From contig NZ_JASHKB010000007.1 of the NCBI RefSeq assembly GCF_030732865.1, forward strand, positions 62,001 to 126,000: DNA of 64,000 nt, read 5' to 3'. The DNA comes from Roseitalea sp. MMSF_3546 (GTDB lineage Bacteria > Pseudomonadota > Alphaproteobacteria > Rhizobiales > Rhizobiaceae). The notes under the pieces were generated by a model, which had not been told where the DNA came from, did not search any database, and saw only the letters and a program-made list of their open reading frames with translations. Of this stretch, positions 52,807 to 63,165 are shown one piece after another (within the stretch, counting starts at the first letter, position 1; each line of letters begins with the position of its first letter). Both the position numbers and the translations under genes were made by a program.

Positions 52807-55196
52807 TGCGTGACCTTGGGGGAAATTCGGCGCAGCCGCGCAATGCGGCGAGCTGCACCGGTCTGTCCCGGCTCCTTGCGGCGACGCTGACCGCCGGCGT
52901 GTGCGCATTCGCCCTGCTGGCCGCGCCCGCGGCCGCGCAAACGCCCGAAGCGCTGGCCGAACTGGGCGCGCCGAACCCTGACGCGCAGCTGCTGTTGCAG
53001 GCGGACGAGCTCATCTACGACAACGACCGCCGAATCATCTCGGCGGTCGGCGATGTGCGGATCGACTATGACGGCTCGCTGCTGGCCGCCGACCGGGTCA
53101 GCTACATCGAGCCCACCGGCCGGCTGGTCGCCGTCGGCCGTGTGGAGATCCTGCAGCCGGGCGGCACGCGGCTGTTCGCCGAGGAAATCGACATCACCGA
53201 CGATTTTCGCGACGGCTTCATCAATGCGCTGCGCGTGGTGACGACCGACAACACCCGATTCGCCGCCGAGAGCGCCGAACGGCGCAGCGGCACGGTGACG
53301 ATCTTCAACAACGGGCTGTACACCGCCTGCGAGCCCTGCGCCGAGCGTCCGGACAAGCCGCCGATCTGGCAGATCAAGGCGCAGCGAATCATCTGGAACG
53401 GCGAGGAAAAGACCGTCCGGTTCGAAAACGCCAGTTTCGAGTTCTTCGGCGTGCCGATCGCGCGCGTGCCGGTGTTCACCACGGCCGACCCGACAGTGCG
53501 GCGCAAGAGCGGCTTTCTGGCGCCCGAATTCAGCTTCGCCGATCCGCTCGGCTTCGGCGTTTCGGTGCCCTATTTCCTGGTCACCTCGCCCAGTTCGGAC
53601 CTCACGCTGACCGGCACGGGCTACACCCGGCAGGGCTTCATGGGCCAGGCCGAGTTCCGCAAGCGGCTGGACAATGGCCGGTTCAACCTGAAGATCGCCG
53701 GCATCCACCAGTTCGACCCCGGCGCCTTCGATCCGGGCACCGTCGACCGCATGGCGCGCAATCGCGGCATGGTCGCAACAAGCGGGCAGTTCGACATCAA
53801 TCCGCGCTGGCAGTGGGGCTGGAACGGGCTGCTGCAGAGCGACAAGAATTTCGCACGCACCTATGCGATCGAGGGTTACGACGACGAGGTCGTCACCAAC
53901 GAGATCTATCTGACCGGACTTTCGGGCCGCAATTTCTTCGACGCGCGCGCCATGTCCTTCACCGTCCAGGAGAACGTGCCCGACCCGGCCGGGCGCGACG
54001 ACAGCCAGCCCGTCGTGCTGCCCAGTGTCGATTACGGCTACATCGTCTCCCAGCCGGTGGCCGGCGGCGAACTGAGCTTCGATGTCAACACGCGCGCCAT
54101 CTGGCGCGATGCGACCGACATGCGCGCCATGCCGGGCCTGGCGACCGACGACAATTACGCCACCTTCGGCATTGACGGGCAGAACTGGCGCATGACGGCC
54201 GAAAGCGAATGGCGGCGCACGCTGGTCGCGCCGGGCGGACTGGCGGTCACGCCGATCCTGCACGCGCGCGGCGAGGCGTTCGGCCTGAACGCGAGCGCAA
54301 TGGGCGCATTGTCCGAGACGATGGAGGATGCCGGCGCCGCGCTCGCTGCCGACGGCACCTATTGGCGGGGCATGGCGACCGCCGGCGTGGAGGCGCGCTG
54401 GCCGCTGCTCGTCACCGCACCGGGCTCGACCCATGTGATCGAACCGGTGGCGCAGGTGTTCCTGCGCCCCGATGCGCCCGGCAACGGCGTTCTGCCCAAC
54501 GAGGACGCCCAGAGCCTCGTGTTCGACGCGGCCAGCCTGTTCGAGCGCGACAAGTTCTCCGGTTACGACCGGATCGAGGGCGGCCATCGCGCCAATATCG
54601 GGCTGCGTTATTCGGGCGAGTTCGCGGGCGGGTTCAGCGCGACCGGCATTTTCGGCCAGTCGATCCACCTTGGCGGCCAGAACCCCTATGCACGGGCCGA
54701 TACGACCAATACCGGCGCCGAATCGGGGCTGGAGACCGATCGGTCGGACTATGTCGGCAGCTTCGGCGTGCGCCACGAGAACGGCTTTGCCGCGGGCGTT
54801 GGCGCGCGCTTTGACGAGACCGATCTCGCTCTCAGGCGCGCCGAAGCCGACATCTCCTTTTCGACCGAGGCGGTGCGCCTTGCGGCGAACTACGCCGTCA
54901 TCAAGGCGCAGCCGACCTATGGGTTCGCCAGCGACCGCAAGGAAGTCTCCGCGAAAGCGCAGCTAAGGTTCGCCGAATACTGGAGCGTTCTTGGCGCTGC
55001 GAACTACGATCTGACCAATTCGCGTTTCGACGAACAGGCGATCGGCCTTGCCTATGACGACGAGTGCTTCTCCTTTCTGGTCGCCTATAGCGAGGACCGC
55101 GACGAGACCAACGCCATCAATCGCTCGATCGGCTTCAAGTTGACCGCACGCACGCTGGGCGATCTGGGCGGCACGCCCCGGACGCTTGATTTCTGA
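52806..55196 (+). CDS. lptD: LPS assembly protein LptD
   Basis: Outer-membrane beta-barrel of 796 residues that inserts lipopolysaccharide into the outer leaflet. Signal peptide with LLAATLTAGVCAFALLAAPA and cleavage near AAAQ. The N-terminal jellyroll (OstA-like, about 70-190) includes LLLQADELIYDNDRRIISAV-GDVRIDYDGSLLAADRVSYI. The barrel (LptD domain) spans about 230-790 with FAESAERRSGTVTIFNNGLY and CEPCAERPDKPP holding Cys pairs; later DECFSFLVAYSEDRDETNAI. The GTG start at 52806 overlaps the lptG stop by one base. Confidence 0.93.
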   Translation: MRDLGGNSAQPRNAASCTGLSRLLAATLTAGVCAFALLAAPAAAQTPEALAELGAPNPDAQLLLQADELIYDNDRRIISAVGDVRIDYDGSLLAADRVSYIEPTGRLVAVGRVEILQPGGTRLFAEEIDITDDFRDGFINALRVVTTDNTRFAAESAERRSGTVTIFNNGLYTACEPCAERPDKPPIWQIKAQRIIWNGEEKTVRFENASFEFFGVPIARVPVFTTADPTVRRKSGFLAPEFSFADPLGFGVSVPYFLVTSPSSDLTLTGTGYTRQGFMGQAEFRKRLDNGRFNLKIAGIHQFDPGAFDPGTVDRMARNRGMVATSGQFDINPRWQWGWNGLLQSDKNFARTYAIEGYDDEVVTNEIYLTGLSGRNFFDARAMSFTVQENVPDPAGRDDSQPVVLPSVDYGYIVSQPVAGGELSFDVNTRAIWRDATDMRAMPGLATDDNYATFGIDGQNWRMTAESEWRRTLVAPGGLAVTPILHARGEAFGLNASAMGALSETMEDAGAALAADGTYWRGMATAGVEARWPLLVTAPGSTHVIEPVAQVFLRPDAPGNGVLPNEDAQSLVFDAASLFERDKFSGYDRIEGGHRANIGLRYSGEFAGGFSATGIFGQSIHLGGQNPYARADTTNTGAESGLETDRSDYVGSFGVRHENGFAAGVGARFDETDLALRRAEADISFSTEAVRLAANYAVIKAQPTYGFASDRKEVSAKAQLRFAEYWSVLGAANYDLTNSRFDEQAIGLAYDDECFSFLVAYSEDRDETNAINRSIGFKLTARTLGDLGGTPRTLDF

Positions 55197-55307
55197 GCGG
55201 ACAGGATGTGTCATCGTTTCGCCGGAAACGACGGCCAACCAGACCGAGGGCGCTGTCGCCACGGAATTGGCGACAGCCATTGAGAACAGGACAATTTCCG
55301 AGGCACG

Positions 55308-56279
55308 ATGATGACGACAACGAGCTTTCCTTCATGGTCCAGGGCGCTGGCCACACTCGTGCTCGCAGCGGGCATCGCGGCGGCGCCGGTCGCGGTATCG
55401 GGCCTGCCCAACGCGGGCGCCCTTGTCAGCGCAGCCCAGGCTTCGGAGATCCGCGCGATCGTCAATGACGAGGTGGTGACCAGCTATGACGTGGCACGAC
55501 GCGCCGCCTTCCTGCGGCTGCAGCGCCAGTCCGGCAATCTGAACGCCAAGGCGACCGACGAACTGATCGAGGAGGCCATCAAGCGCGATGCGATCGACCG
55601 CGCCGGCATCCGCGTGCCCGACCGCATGGTCGATTCGGCGTTCGGCAATTTCGCCTCCAACAACGGCATGTCCACCAGCCAGCTCAGGCAGATCCTGAAC
55701 CAGTCGGGCGTGACCGCCAAGCATTTCCGCGAATTCATCCGCCTGCAGATCGGCTGGGACCAGACGCTGATGTGGCGCGCCCGCAACCAGGGCAGCCGCG
55801 CCCTGAGCGAGCAGGACGTGGTTGCCAAGATGCTCGAGCGCGGCGGCGACAAGCCGACCTCGACCGAATATTTGCTGCAGCAGGTGATCTTCCTGGTGCC
55901 GCAGGACCAGCGCTCGCGGCAATTGGCGGGACGCCGGCAGGAGGCCAACAACATGCGCAGCATGGTGACCGGCTGCGACGGCACCATCGGCCTGGCACAG
56001 CAATTGCGCGACGTGACGGTCCGCGACCTGGGGCGGGTGCTCGCCCTCGAACTGCCGGCGGCCTGGGAAGACGACGTCAAGGGGCTGCAGACCGGACAGA
56101 CCACGCGCGTCAAGGAGACCGAACGCGGCGTCGAGTTCCTGGTGGTGTGCCGTGCCCGCCAGGTCAGCGACGACCGCGTCGCCAAGCTGCAGTTTTCGAC
56201 CGAAGAGCTTGAAAGCGATCAGAGCGGCGAGGATTTCCTGGCCGAGCTGCGCAAGAACGCACGGATCCAGCGGCGCTGA
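55308..56279 (+). CDS. surA: Periplasmic chaperone / peptidyl-prolyl isomerase SurA-like
   Basis: Periplasmic chaperone of 323 residues for outer-membrane proteins. Signal peptide ([20 protein letters not shown] to AQASEIR). N-domain: [61 protein letters not shown] parvulin-like C-terminal domain is weaker ([40 protein letters not shown]). The length fits the single-PPIase alphaproteobacterial form. Lies between lptD and pdxA. The 111 bases upstream show no gene. Confidence 0.88.
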   Translation: MMTTTSFPSWSRALATLVLAAGIAAAPVAVSGLPNAGALVSAAQASEIRAIVNDEVVTSYDVARRAAFLRLQRQSGNLNAKATDELIEEAIKRDAIDRAGIRVPDRMVDSAFGNFASNNGMSTSQLRQILNQSGVTAKHFREFIRLQIGWDQTLMWRARNQGSRALSEQDVVAKMLERGGDKPTSTEYLLQQVIFLVPQDQRSRQLAGRRQEANNMRSMVTGCDGTIGLAQQLRDVTVRDLGRVLALELPAAWEDDVKGLQTGQTTRVKETERGVEFLVVCRARQVSDDRVAKLQFSTEELESDQSGEDFLAELRKNARIQRR

Positions 56280-56347
56280 CGGACCGCGTCGAAAGCCCCG
56301 CCGATACGGCTCCCCAAGAGGCGATCGCGGGCGAGCGCGCCGCGCCC

Positions 56348-57349
56348 GTGGCGGTCAGTTGCGGCGAGCCGGCGGGCATCGGGCCCGACATCATCGCCAT
56401 GGCCTGGACGGCGCGGCGCCGGCGCCGATTGCCCGTCTTCTTCGTGCTTGGCGATCCCGAGCAGCTGGCCATGCGGATCGCCCGGCTCGGGCTTGACGTG
56501 CCGCTCGCCGCCTGCGAGCCGGACCAGGCGCCCGCGGTCTTCGCCGACCATCTGCCCGTGGTTCCGCTCGACGCGCCGCTCGGCGAATCGCCCGGCCGGG
56601 TCGAGCCGGGCAATGCCGCCGGTGTGATCGAGGCGATCGACCGTGCGGTCACGCTGACCCTCGCCGGCAAGGCCCGCGCGGTCGTCACCGCGCCGATCGC
56701 CAAGAAACCGCTCTACGAGGCGGGCTTCGATCACCCCGGCCACACCGAGTACCTCGCCGCTCTCGCGGCCCGCCATACCGACGCCGCGATGCGCCCGGTC
56801 ATGATGATCGCCGGGCCGCATCTGAAGACCATCCCGGTGACGATCCACATACCGCTTGCGGCCGTGCCGGGCACGCTCACCAAGGAACTGATCGTCGAGA
56901 CCGGGCGGATCGCAGATCGCGACCTGAAGACGCGTTTCGGCATCGCCAGCCCGCGACTGGCCGTTGCCGGGCTCAATCCGCATGCGGGCGAAGGCGGTGC
57001 GCTGGGCAGCGAGGACGCCGAAATCGTCGCGCCCGCCGTTGCGCGGCTGCGCGGGCAAGGCATCGCGGCGACCGGGCCGCTGCCGGCCGATACCATGTTC
57101 CATGCCGCCGCGCGCGCGGGCTACGACGTCGCGCTTTGCATGTATCACGATCAGGCCCTGATCCCGGCCAAGGCGCTCGATTTCGACGAAGGGGTCAATG
57201 TCACGCTCGGCCTGCCCTTCATCCGCACCTCGCCCGACCACGGCACCGCCTTTGCCATTGCGGGCACGGGCGCGGCCAGGCCCGACAGCTTCATGGCGGC
57301 GCTGACCATGGCGGACCGGATGGCGGGCCGCTCGCGGCCGGGCGCATGA
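56348..57349 (+). CDS. pdxA: 4-hydroxythreonine-4-phosphate dehydrogenase
   Basis: Pyridoxal-phosphate biosynthesis enzyme of 333 residues that oxidises 4-phosphohydroxy-L-threonine with [23 protein letters not shown] is the substrate-binding N-terminus; further [40 protein letters not shown] (His ligand of the metal), [20 protein letters not shown] and [20 protein letters not shown]. The GTG at 56348 is the first standard start but has no good ribosome site. An in-frame CTG at 56276 overlaps the surA stop (CTGA) and would add 24 residues. The stop overlaps rsmA as ATGA. Confidence 0.95.
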   Translation: MAVSCGEPAGIGPDIIAMAWTARRRRRLPVFFVLGDPEQLAMRIARLGLDVPLAACEPDQAPAVFADHLPVVPLDAPLGESPGRVEPGNAAGVIEAIDRAVTLTLAGKARAVVTAPIAKKPLYEAGFDHPGHTEYLAALAARHTDAAMRPVMMIAGPHLKTIPVTIHIPLAAVPGTLTKELIVETGRIADRDLKTRFGIASPRLAVAGLNPHAGEGGALGSEDAEIVAPAVARLRGQGIAATGPLPADTMFHAAARAGYDVALCMYHDQALIPAKALDFDEGVNVTLGLPFIRTSPDHGTAFAIAGTGAARPDSFMAALTMADRMAGRSRPGA

Positions 57350-58194
57350 CCGGCGCGCCCGACCGGCCCGACACGGCGATGGACGGCCTGCCGCCGCTGC
57401 GCACGGTGATCGCCGCGCACGACCTTGGCGCCAGGAAGTCGCTCGGCCAGAACTTCCTTTTCGATCTCAACCTGACCGGCAGGATCGCCCGGCAGGCGGG
57501 CGATCTGGGCGATGCGACGGTGATCGAGGTCGGCCCCGGGCCGGGCGGGCTGACACGCGCCTTGCTCCATGAAGGGGCAAGGCGTGTCGTTGCCATCGAG
57601 CGCGACAGGCGCTGCCTTGCCGCGCTCGGCGAGATCGCGGCCCATCACCGCGGCCGGCTGCGCATCATCGAGGCCGATGCGATGGCGGTCGATTATGCCG
57701 CGCTGGCCAGCGGGCGTACGCTGATCGTCGCCAACCTGCCCTACAATATCGGCACCGCCCTGCTGGTGAAGTGGCTGAGCGTGCAGCCATGGCCGCCCTT
57801 CTACGAAGCGATGGTCCTGATGTTCCAGCGCGAGGTCGCCGAACGGATCGTCGCCGGGCCTGGCGATGCGGCCTATGGCCGGCTGGGCGTGCTCGCCGGG
57901 TGGCGGTGCCACGCGTCGATCGCCTTCGACGTGCCGCCGCAGGCCTTCTGGCCCGCGCCCAAGGTGACCTCCTCGGTTGTCCGGCTGACGCCGCGCGGGG
58001 ACCCGATCGCGGCCGATGCGGGCAAGCTCGAGACGGTCACGCGCCACGCCTTCGGCCAGCGGCGCAAGATGCTGCGCCAGAGCCTGAAGCCGCTGGGCGG
58101 CGCGGCGCTGCTCGAAAAGGCGGGCATCGACGGGGCACGGCGCGCCGAGACGCTGTCGGTCGCCGAATTCTGCGCGCTGGCCAACGCGCTTTGA
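57346..58194 (+). CDS. rsmA: 16S rRNA dimethyladenosine transferase
   Basis: SAM-dependent enzyme of 282 residues (KsgA) that dimethylates A1518 and A1519 of 16S rRNA late in 30S assembly. [20 protein letters not shown] begins it, motif I is [20 protein letters not shown], and motif [18 protein letters not shown] carries the N-L-P-Y catalytic block. The C-terminal helical domain is complete. The ATG overlaps the pdxA stop; its own stop abuts the gmk stop on the other strand (TGATCA). Confidence 0.96.
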   Translation: MTGAPDRPDTAMDGLPPLRTVIAAHDLGARKSLGQNFLFDLNLTGRIARQAGDLGDATVIEVGPGPGGLTRALLHEGARRVVAIERDRRCLAALGEIAAHHRGRLRIIEADAMAVDYAALASGRTLIVANLPYNIGTALLVKWLSVQPWPPFYEAMVLMFQREVAERIVAGPGDAAYGRLGVLAGWRCHASIAFDVPPQAFWPAPKVTSSVVRLTPRGDPIAADAGKLETVTRHAFGQRRKMLRQSLKPLGGAALLEKAGIDGARRAETLSVAEFCALANAL

Positions 58195-58812
58195 TCAGTG
58201 CGCGGCGGGCACGCCCGCAAGCAGCGACTGGACGAAGTCGAACAGGCCCGGCCGGCGGTCGCGGCGCAGCCTTTCGGCCCTGACGATGGCGCGCAGCGCC
58301 TCGAAGGCACGGTCCAGATCGTCATTGACGATGACATAGTCATAGTCGCGCCATTGTTCGATCTCGCGGGCGGCATTGGCGAGCCGGCGCTCGATCACCT
58401 CGGGCCGGTCCTCGGCGCGGCGCTTGAGGCGGGCCTTGAGCTCGTCCATGGACGGCGGCAGGATGAACACCGAGACCACGTCGGCGCGCATCTTCTCGGA
58501 CAGTTGCCGTGCGCCCTGCCAGTCGATGTCGAACAGCATGTCGCGACCGTCCGCCATGGCGCTTTCGACCGGCTCGCGCGGGGTGGCATACAGATTGCCG
58601 TGCACCTCGGCCCATTCGAGCAGTTCGTCGGTATCGCGCATGCGCGCGAAGGTGCGCTCGTCGACAAAACGGTAGTGGATGCCCTCGATCTCGCTGCCGC
58701 GGCGCGGCCGCGTGGTTACCGAAACCGACAGCACCAGATTGTCATCGGTCTCGAGCAGGTTGCGCGCGAGCGTCGATTTCCCGGCGCCCGAGGGCGAGGA
58801 GATCACCAGCAT
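58195..58812 (-). CDS. gmk: Guanylate kinase
   Basis: Phosphorylates GMP to GDP with ATP; 205 residues from the first ATG. P-loop [21 protein letters not shown]-binding [20 protein letters not shown] and [20 protein letters not shown], lid [20 protein letters not shown]. Family members from Hyphomicrobiales usually carry [13 protein letters not shown], and this segment is coded upstream of the ATG: IARRGL precedes M. No ATG, GTG or TTG lies there, but a CTG at 58872 follows AAGGGAGAGCGTT and opens the frame. The real product is therefore probably 20 residues longer, started at CTG. Confidence 0.93.
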   Translation of the reverse strand: MLVISSPSGAGKSTLARNLLETDDNLVLSVSVTTRPRRGSEIEGIHYRFVDERTFARMRDTDELLEWAEVHGNLYATPREPVESAMADGRDMLFDIDWQGARQLSEKMRADVVSVFILPPSMDELKARLKRRAEDRPEVIERRLANAAREIEQWRDYDYVIVNDDLDRAFEALRAIVRAERLRRDRRPGLFDFVQSLLAGVPAAH

Positions 58813-58920
58813 CAGGCCACGGCGCGCAATGGTGGTTGCGCCATTGCCCGGGGCGTTGTCGTGGATGGTCAGAACGCTCTCCCTTGTGCGCCGGTCTGGC
58901 GTGGCGCGAATCGCGCACGC

Positions 58921-59847
58921 TCACTGCAGATTTTGCACCTGCTCGCGCAGCTGGTCTATCGCCGACTTCATCTCCAGGCCGATGGCGGTCAGGCCGCTGG
59001 AGGCCGACTTCGAGCACACCGTGTTGGCCTCGCGGTTGAACTCCTGGGCCAGGAAGTCGAGCCGCCGGCCAACTGGACCGCCCTGCGCCAGCATGTCGCG
59101 GGCCGCGGCGACATGGGCGGTCAGCCGATCGATCTCCTCGCGCACGTCGGCCTTTGCGGCCAGGATCGCGACCTCGGCATTGAGCCGGGCGGGGTCGAGC
59201 CCGGCATCGGACCGGTCGCCGATGAGCCGGTCGACGTGCGCCGAAAGCCGTGTCATCGCGGCCTCGGCCGTACTGGCCGGATCGGCGGCGGCGCGCCCGA
59301 CGAGCGCGGCGATGGTATCGAGATGACCCGCAACCGTGTCCGCGAGCGCCCTGCCCTCGGCCAGCCGCGCCGCCACGAGCCCGTCGAGCGCCTCGTCGAC
59401 GCAGGCGAGAAGCGCCGTGTCATCGTCGGGCCCGAGCCGGGCGGTCTGGTCCTCGCTGACGATGACGCCGCGCACGGCCAGGATCCCATCGGTTGTGGGC
59501 GGGGCAAGCCCCGTTTCGATGGACAATGCCGTGGCCCGGGACGCGACATGGCGAAAGACATCGGCGTCAATGTCGACGCCGGCCGCATCGGCGGCGCGGT
59601 CCAGGCCGACCGCGACCTGTACGCTGCCGCGGGCAAGGCGCGCGCCGACGCGCTTCCTGATGACCGGTTCGAGCCGCTCGAGCCCGACAGGCAGGCGAAC
59701 CTTGACGTCGAGCGTGCGGCCATTGACCGAACGCATGTCGCAGGCGAACCGGCCGCCGCCGACAGCCGCGCTGGCGCTGGCAAAGCCGGTCATGCTCTGT
59801 ATGTCGGCCGATGGCACTGGCGTCCCCTGCTTGCGCGCCGCGCTCAT
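58921..59847 (-). CDS. yicC: YicC family protein, endoribonuclease-like
   Basis: Protein of 308 residues in the YicC/YloC family, which has been linked to RNA turnover and stationary-phase survival. SMTGFASASAAVGGGRFACD near the N-terminus, LDVKVRLPVGLERLEPVIRK, ARGSVQVAVGLDRAADAAGV and the C-terminal VGRRLDFLAQEFNREANTVC-SKSA are the family blocks. Start at 59847 (MSAARKQGT); the minimal start at the internal SMTGF Met is possible. It lies 16 bases after mltG. The order mltG-yicC-gmk is usual in Hyphomicrobiales. Confidence 0.9.
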   Translation of the reverse strand: MSAARKQGTPVPSADIQSMTGFASASAAVGGGRFACDMRSVNGRTLDVKVRLPVGLERLEPVIRKRVGARLARGSVQVAVGLDRAADAAGVDIDADVFRHVASRATALSIETGLAPPTTDGILAVRGVIVSEDQTARLGPDDDTALLACVDEALDGLVAARLAEGRALADTVAGHLDTIAALVGRAAADPASTAEAAMTRLSAHVDRLIGDRSDAGLDPARLNAEVAILAAKADVREEIDRLTAHVAAARDMLAQGGPVGRRLDFLAQEFNREANTVCSKSASSGLTAIGLEMKSAIDQLREQVQNLQ

Positions 59848-59863
59848 GGTCGTCCGCCGGCGA

Positions 59864-61300
59864 TCAGTTCTGCGTTTCCTGCGCCGCTGCTTCGCGCTGC
59901 GCGCGGATTTCGCGCCAGCGGCGCACATTGGCGTTGTGTTCGTCCAGTGTCCTGGCGAAGGCGTGCCCGCCTGTGCCGTCGGCAACGAAGTACAGCGCGT
60001 CGGTTTCGGCCGGATTGGCGACCGCCTCGAGGGAGGCGCGGCCCGGAATGGCGATGGGCCCGGGCGGCAGGCCGTCGATGACGTAGGTGTTGTAGGGCGT
60101 CTGGCTGCGAATGTCGGACTGGTAGATCGGCCGGCCCGACGGCATGCCCTCGCCGCCGAAGAGCCCGTAAATGATGGTCGGATCGGACTGAAGGCGCATG
60201 CCGCGGCGCAGCCGGTTCATGAAGACGCCGGCGACAAGCGGGCGCTCGTCGGCGACGCCGGTCTCCTTTTCGACGATGGAGGCCAGGGTGACGAAATCGG
60301 CCATGTCGGCGATCGGCAGATCGGGCTGGCGGGTCTGCCAGACCTCGTTGATCAGATCGAGTTGCTGGTCGATCATCGCCGCAACGACCTGTTCGCGCGT
60401 GGTGCCGCGCGAGAATTTCTGCGTATCGGCGACCAGCATGCCCTCGGGCGGCATTTCGGGCGGCATGTCACCGACCAGCATCGGATTGTCGGCGATGCGC
60501 TGCCATGCCTGGAACACGGTCGTGCCCTCGACGATGGTCAGCGGATGCAGGATCGAATCGCCGGAGACCATGACGTCCATGATGTCGCGCATGGAGGCGC
60601 CGGCGGCGATCTCGTACTCGCCCGCCTTGAAGGCGCTCTCGGTGCCATAGGCGCGCGTGGCGTAGCGGAAGATGCGCGCATCGGTGATCATGCCGCGCTC
60701 TTCGAGCCCGCTTGCGATCTGCGACAGGTTCGCGCCCTCGGGCACGACGAAGGTCGATGCTTCGGCGAGCGGGCCGGGCTCCTGAAACCGGTCGAGGCCG
60801 ATATAGACCGCGCCGGCCGCGACAAGCACGCCGATCACGGCCAGCGTGAAGACGAAGTTGAGGAAGACGATGAACGGATTTCTGGCCGCGCGGGCGCGCC
60901 GGCGCTGCGCGCGCGTGGCCGGGCCATTGCGGCCGGCCGGATCGTTGTCCGCCGACCGCCCGCCCTGTGCGGCTTCATCGGAGCGGCGGCGCCGGCCGCG
61001 GCGCGGCGGTTCGACGCCCCCTTGCGGGCGCAGATCGTGTCCGGAGGTTTCCGGCACCGGCCGAAGCTTGACGTCCGAGGCGAACGGATCGGCGGCCTGC
61101 GGCGTCGGGTCGGCCGTCGTCGCATCGAGGGCCGCCGGCGCGCGGGTGCCCGGCCCGGACGCATCGGGCCGCTGGTCGCCGGGCGCGTGCGGTTGCGGCG
61201 CCGTCGGTTCCGGTGCGGCGGGCTCGGACCGTTCCGCTACCAGCTTGTCCAGTTGACCAAATCGTGGCTCTTGTCGCACCTTCGCAACTCCAACGGTCAC
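59864..61300 (-). CDS. mltG: Endolytic transglycosylase MltG
   Basis: Inner-membrane enzyme of 478 residues that cuts nascent peptidoglycan strands and sets their length. A long proline- and charge-rich cytoplasmic N-terminus (about 1-140) precedes one membrane helix (NFVFTLAVIGVLVAAGAVYI) and the periplasmic YceG domain: a LysM-like part STFVVPEGANLSQIASGLEE, catalytic Glu in TLASIVEKETGVADERPLVA, and MRLQSDPTIIYGLFG and ALEAVANPAETDALYFVADG-like end (LEAVANPAETDALYFVADGT). The GTG at 61300 is the first start after an in-frame stop; no ATG fits. The gap to fabF (186 bases) shows no gene. Confidence 0.93.
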   Translation of the reverse strand: MTVGVAKVRQEPRFGQLDKLVAERSEPAAPEPTAPQPHAPGDQRPDASGPGTRAPAALDATTADPTPQAADPFASDVKLRPVPETSGHDLRPQGGVEPPRRGRRRRSDEAAQGGRSADNDPAGRNGPATRAQRRRARAARNPFIVFLNFVFTLAVIGVLVAAGAVYIGLDRFQEPGPLAEASTFVVPEGANLSQIASGLEERGMITDARIFRYATRAYGTESAFKAGEYEIAAGASMRDIMDVMVSGDSILHPLTIVEGTTVFQAWQRIADNPMLVGDMPPEMPPEGMLVADTQKFSRGTTREQVVAAMIDQQLDLINEVWQTRQPDLPIADMADFVTLASIVEKETGVADERPLVAGVFMNRLRRGMRLQSDPTIIYGLFGGEGMPSGRPIYQSDIRSQTPYNTYVIDGLPPGPIAIPGRASLEAVANPAETDALYFVADGTGGHAFARTLDEHNANVRRWREIRAQREAAAQETQN

Positions 61301-61486
61301 ATCGTTGCCGCCGCGGCAACCGGGCCGCGAACGCCACCTTCACGCCGCTTGCCGCGCGGCCAGAGCCTTGCGCGGCAAGATGGCGAAAACAAGCGCCATG
61401 TTCGCGCCGGAGCACGCGTTTCAAAAGCTTTTTGCCGCAGGCGTGCGAAAGCCGCGCCGCGAGCCCGGGCGTTTTCGGCTCTTTGG

Positions 61487-62755
61487 TTAGCCGTGGTAGC
61501 GCCGCAGCACAAGGGATGCATTGGTGCCGCCGAAGCCGAACGAATTGGAAAGAGCGACATCGACATCGCGCTGGCGTTTTTCGTGCGGCACAAGGTCGAT
61601 GGCGGTTTCGACGACGGGATTGTCGAGATTGATCGTCGGCGGGACCACCCGGTCGCGGATCGAAAGGGCGCAGAAGATCGCCTCGACCGCGCCGGCCGCG
61701 CCCAGAAGGTGACCGATCGCCGACTTGGTCGAGGACATCGACACCCTGCCTGCGGCATTGCCCAGCACGCGCTCGACGGCGCCCAGTTCGATCGTGTCGG
61801 CCATTGTCGAGGTGCCGTGCGCGTTGATGTAGTCGATCTCGGCCGGCGTGATGCCGGCGCGCTCGATCGCCGCACGCATGCAGCGCTCGGCCCCCTCGCC
61901 ATCCTCGGAGGGCGCGGTGATGTGATAGGCATCGCCCGAAAGCCCGTAACCGATGACCTCGGCATAGATCCGGGCGCCGCGCGCCTTTGCGTGCTCTAGC
62001 TCCTCGAGCACGACAATGCCGGCGCCCTCGCCCATCACGAAACCGTCGCGGTCGCGGTCGTAGGGACGCGAGGCCATTTCCGGCCGGTCGTTGTAGCTCG
62101 TCGACAGCGCCTTGCAGGCGGCAAAGCCGGCCAGCGAAATGCGGCAGACCGGCGACTCGGTGCCACCGGCGACCATCACGTCGGCATCGCCGAAGCCGAT
62201 CAGCCGCGCCGCATCGCCGATGGCATGGGCACCGGTCGAACAGGCCGTGACCACCGAGTGATTGGGGCCGCGCAGCTTGTGCTGGATCGAGACATGGCCG
62301 CTGACAAGGTTGATCAGCCGGCCGGGGATGAAAAAGGGCGAAACCCGCCGCGGCCCGCGATCGCGCAGCGTGTAGCCGGTCTCGACGATCCCCTCGATGC
62401 CGCCGATGCCCGAGCCGATCAGCACGCCGGTGGCGACCTGGTCGGCATCGGTCTGCGGATGCCAGCGCGCATCATCGAGCGCCTGGGTGGCCGCGGCGAC
62501 GCCATAGACGATGAACGGGTCGACCTTGCGCTGCTCCTTGGGCTCCATCCAGTCGTCGGCATTGTAGGTGCCGTCCGTGCCGTCGCCGAAGGGCAGACGG
62601 CAGGCGATCTGGGCGGGCAGGTCGTCGACCGCGAACTCGGTGACGCGCCGGGCCGCGCTGTGCCCCTTGAGCAGGCGCGACCAGCTTGTCTCGGCATCGG
62701 CACCGAGCGGGGAGACCATGCCGATACCGGTTATGACGACGCGACGCATGTGCAT
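61487..62755 (-). CDS. fabF: Beta-ketoacyl-ACP synthase II
   Basis: Condensing enzyme of 422 residues that extends fatty acyl-ACP. Catalytic Cys in VVTACSTGAHAIGDAARLIG, His in INAHGTSTMADTIELGAVER, and second His in TKSAIGHLLGAAGAVEAIFC. N-terminus RRVVITGIGMVSPLGADAET; end SNSFGFGGTNASLVLRRY. Starts ATG 62755 or 62749. Sits 50 bases downstream of acpP, the usual fabG-acpP-fabF order. Confidence 0.97.
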   Translation of the reverse strand: MHMRRVVITGIGMVSPLGADAETSWSRLLKGHSAARRVTEFAVDDLPAQIACRLPFGDGTDGTYNADDWMEPKEQRKVDPFIVYGVAAATQALDDARWHPQTDADQVATGVLIGSGIGGIEGIVETGYTLRDRGPRRVSPFFIPGRLINLVSGHVSIQHKLRGPNHSVVTACSTGAHAIGDAARLIGFGDADVMVAGGTESPVCRISLAGFAACKALSTSYNDRPEMASRPYDRDRDGFVMGEGAGIVVLEELEHAKARGARIYAEVIGYGLSGDAYHITAPSEDGEGAERCMRAAIERAGITPAEIDYINAHGTSTMADTIELGAVERVLGNAAGRVSMSSTKSAIGHLLGAAGAVEAIFCALSIRDRVVPPTINLDNPVVETAIDLVPHEKRQRDVDVALSNSFGFGGTNASLVLRRYHG

Positions 62756-62805
62756 GGGACGGACCAGGCCCGCCGCCGCCAGGGGCCGGCGGGCACCTTG
62801 CGGGA

Positions 62806-63042
62806 TCAGGCGTTGGACTTTTCGATGAACTTGATCGCGTCGCCCACGGTCAGGATGGTCTCGGCCGCATCGTCGGGGATCTCGACGCCGAATTCCTCCT
62901 CGAACGCCATGACGAGCTCGACCGTATCGAGGCTGTCGGCGCCCAGATCGTCGATGAAGCTGGCGCTTTCGGTCACCTTGTCGGCGTCCACGCCAAGATG
63001 TTCGACGACGATCTTTTTCACCCGCTCTGCAACATCACTCAT
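62806..63042 (-). CDS. acpP: Acyl carrier protein
   Basis: Acidic carrier protein of 78 residues that holds growing acyl chains on a phosphopantetheine arm. The attachment Ser is in [20 protein letters not shown], as in all type II ACPs. Start [20 protein letters not shown] is standard. It has its own promoter space of 123 bases after fabG. Confidence 0.97.
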   Translation of the reverse strand: MSDVAERVKKIVVEHLGVDADKVTESASFIDDLGADSLDTVELVMAFEEEFGVEIPDDAAETILTVGDAIKFIEKSNA

Positions 63043-63165
63043 CTCGGAATTCCTCAATCGTTGGAAAAAAGTCCGCCCGTGACTATCCGCACGCGCTTGG
63101 GTAATCAAGTTGAAAGACCTCCGCCAATCCAGTTTTGTGGACGGCTCGGGCACGCCGGAAACCGG

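Noticed and set aside
59336-61999. An 887-codon plus-strand frame across yicC, mltG and fabF
   Set aside because: Low-complexity antisense frame over three well-identified genes.
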